From an uncultured Alphaproteobacteria bacterium (lineage in GTDB: Bacteria; Pseudomonadota; Alphaproteobacteria; Micavibrionales; Micavibrionaceae), in NCBI GenBank assembly GCA_934538895.1, contig CAKTCH010000088.1, positions 1 to 6,674 on the forward strand: DNA of 6,674 nt, written 5' to 3'. Of this stretch, positions 6,647 through 6,674 are shown piece after piece. Every line of letters starts with the position of its first letter. Position 1 is the first letter of the stretch. Below the pieces are notes generated by a model, which worked only from the letters and a program-made list of their open reading frames with translations, made no database searches and was not told where the DNA came from. The position numbers and the translations under genes are program-made.

Positions 6647-6674
6647 TTTTTTATGGGAGGGAAGGCGCTAGGCT

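Noticed and set aside
6653..6674. Start of a plus-strand gene (ATG at 6653) or stop of a minus-strand gene (TAG at 6670-6668)
   Set aside because: Only 22 bases remain in the window, too few to support either reading.

Overview
The window looks like bacterial chromosome, most likely from a proteobacterium and perhaps an alphaproteobacterium. The glucokinase and the hotdog thioesterase align closely with the E. coli Glk and YdiI types. The glycosyltransferase/phosphatase/sugar-kinase layout recalls the mannosylfructose (mfpsA-mfpsB-frk) locus of Agrobacterium. Base composition is about half G+C by eye and similar throughout. I see no rRNA, tRNA, CRISPR array, insertion sequence or phage gene. 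The taxonomic placement is inference.

Left part (1-4052, plus strand): a tightly packed sugar operon of four genes. They are (i) the C-terminal two thirds or more of a sucrose-phosphate-synthase-like GT4 glycosyltransferase, cut by the window edge; (ii) a HAD-fold sugar-phosphate phosphatase; (iii) a ribokinase/fructokinase-like PfkB kinase; (iv) a group A glucokinase. The genes overlap or nearly touch (16-nt overlap, 20-nt gap, ATGA overlap), so they are probably co-transcribed and translationally coupled. Together they suggest a pathway making a non-reducing disaccharide such as sucrose or mannosylfructose: NDP-sugar plus fructose-6-phosphate gives a disaccharide phosphate, the HAD enzyme removes the phosphate, and the two kinases return free hexoses to the phosphate pool. 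The exact sugar cannot be read from the sequence.

Middle (4053-4130): a 78-base gap between convergent operons, with only a weak terminator-like hairpin at the end of the glucokinase gene.

Right part (4131-6559, minus strand): an operon read right to left. It encodes a membrane subunit of the YddA/SbmA (ABC_membrane_2) type, a separate ATP-binding subunit of the same family, and a YdiI-like acyl-CoA thioesterase. This transporter family is usually one fused polypeptide, so the split into two adjacent frames is notable: it is either a real two-gene arrangement or a frameshift. A perfect TTGACA hexamer lies upstream of the membrane gene, inside a long inverted repeat (arms 6592-6600 and 6638-6646). 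The last 30 or so bases hold nothing I can assign.

I found no clearly new system. The points most worth a second look are the disaccharide operon, the altered HAD motif IV, the split transporter and the inverted repeat around its promoter.
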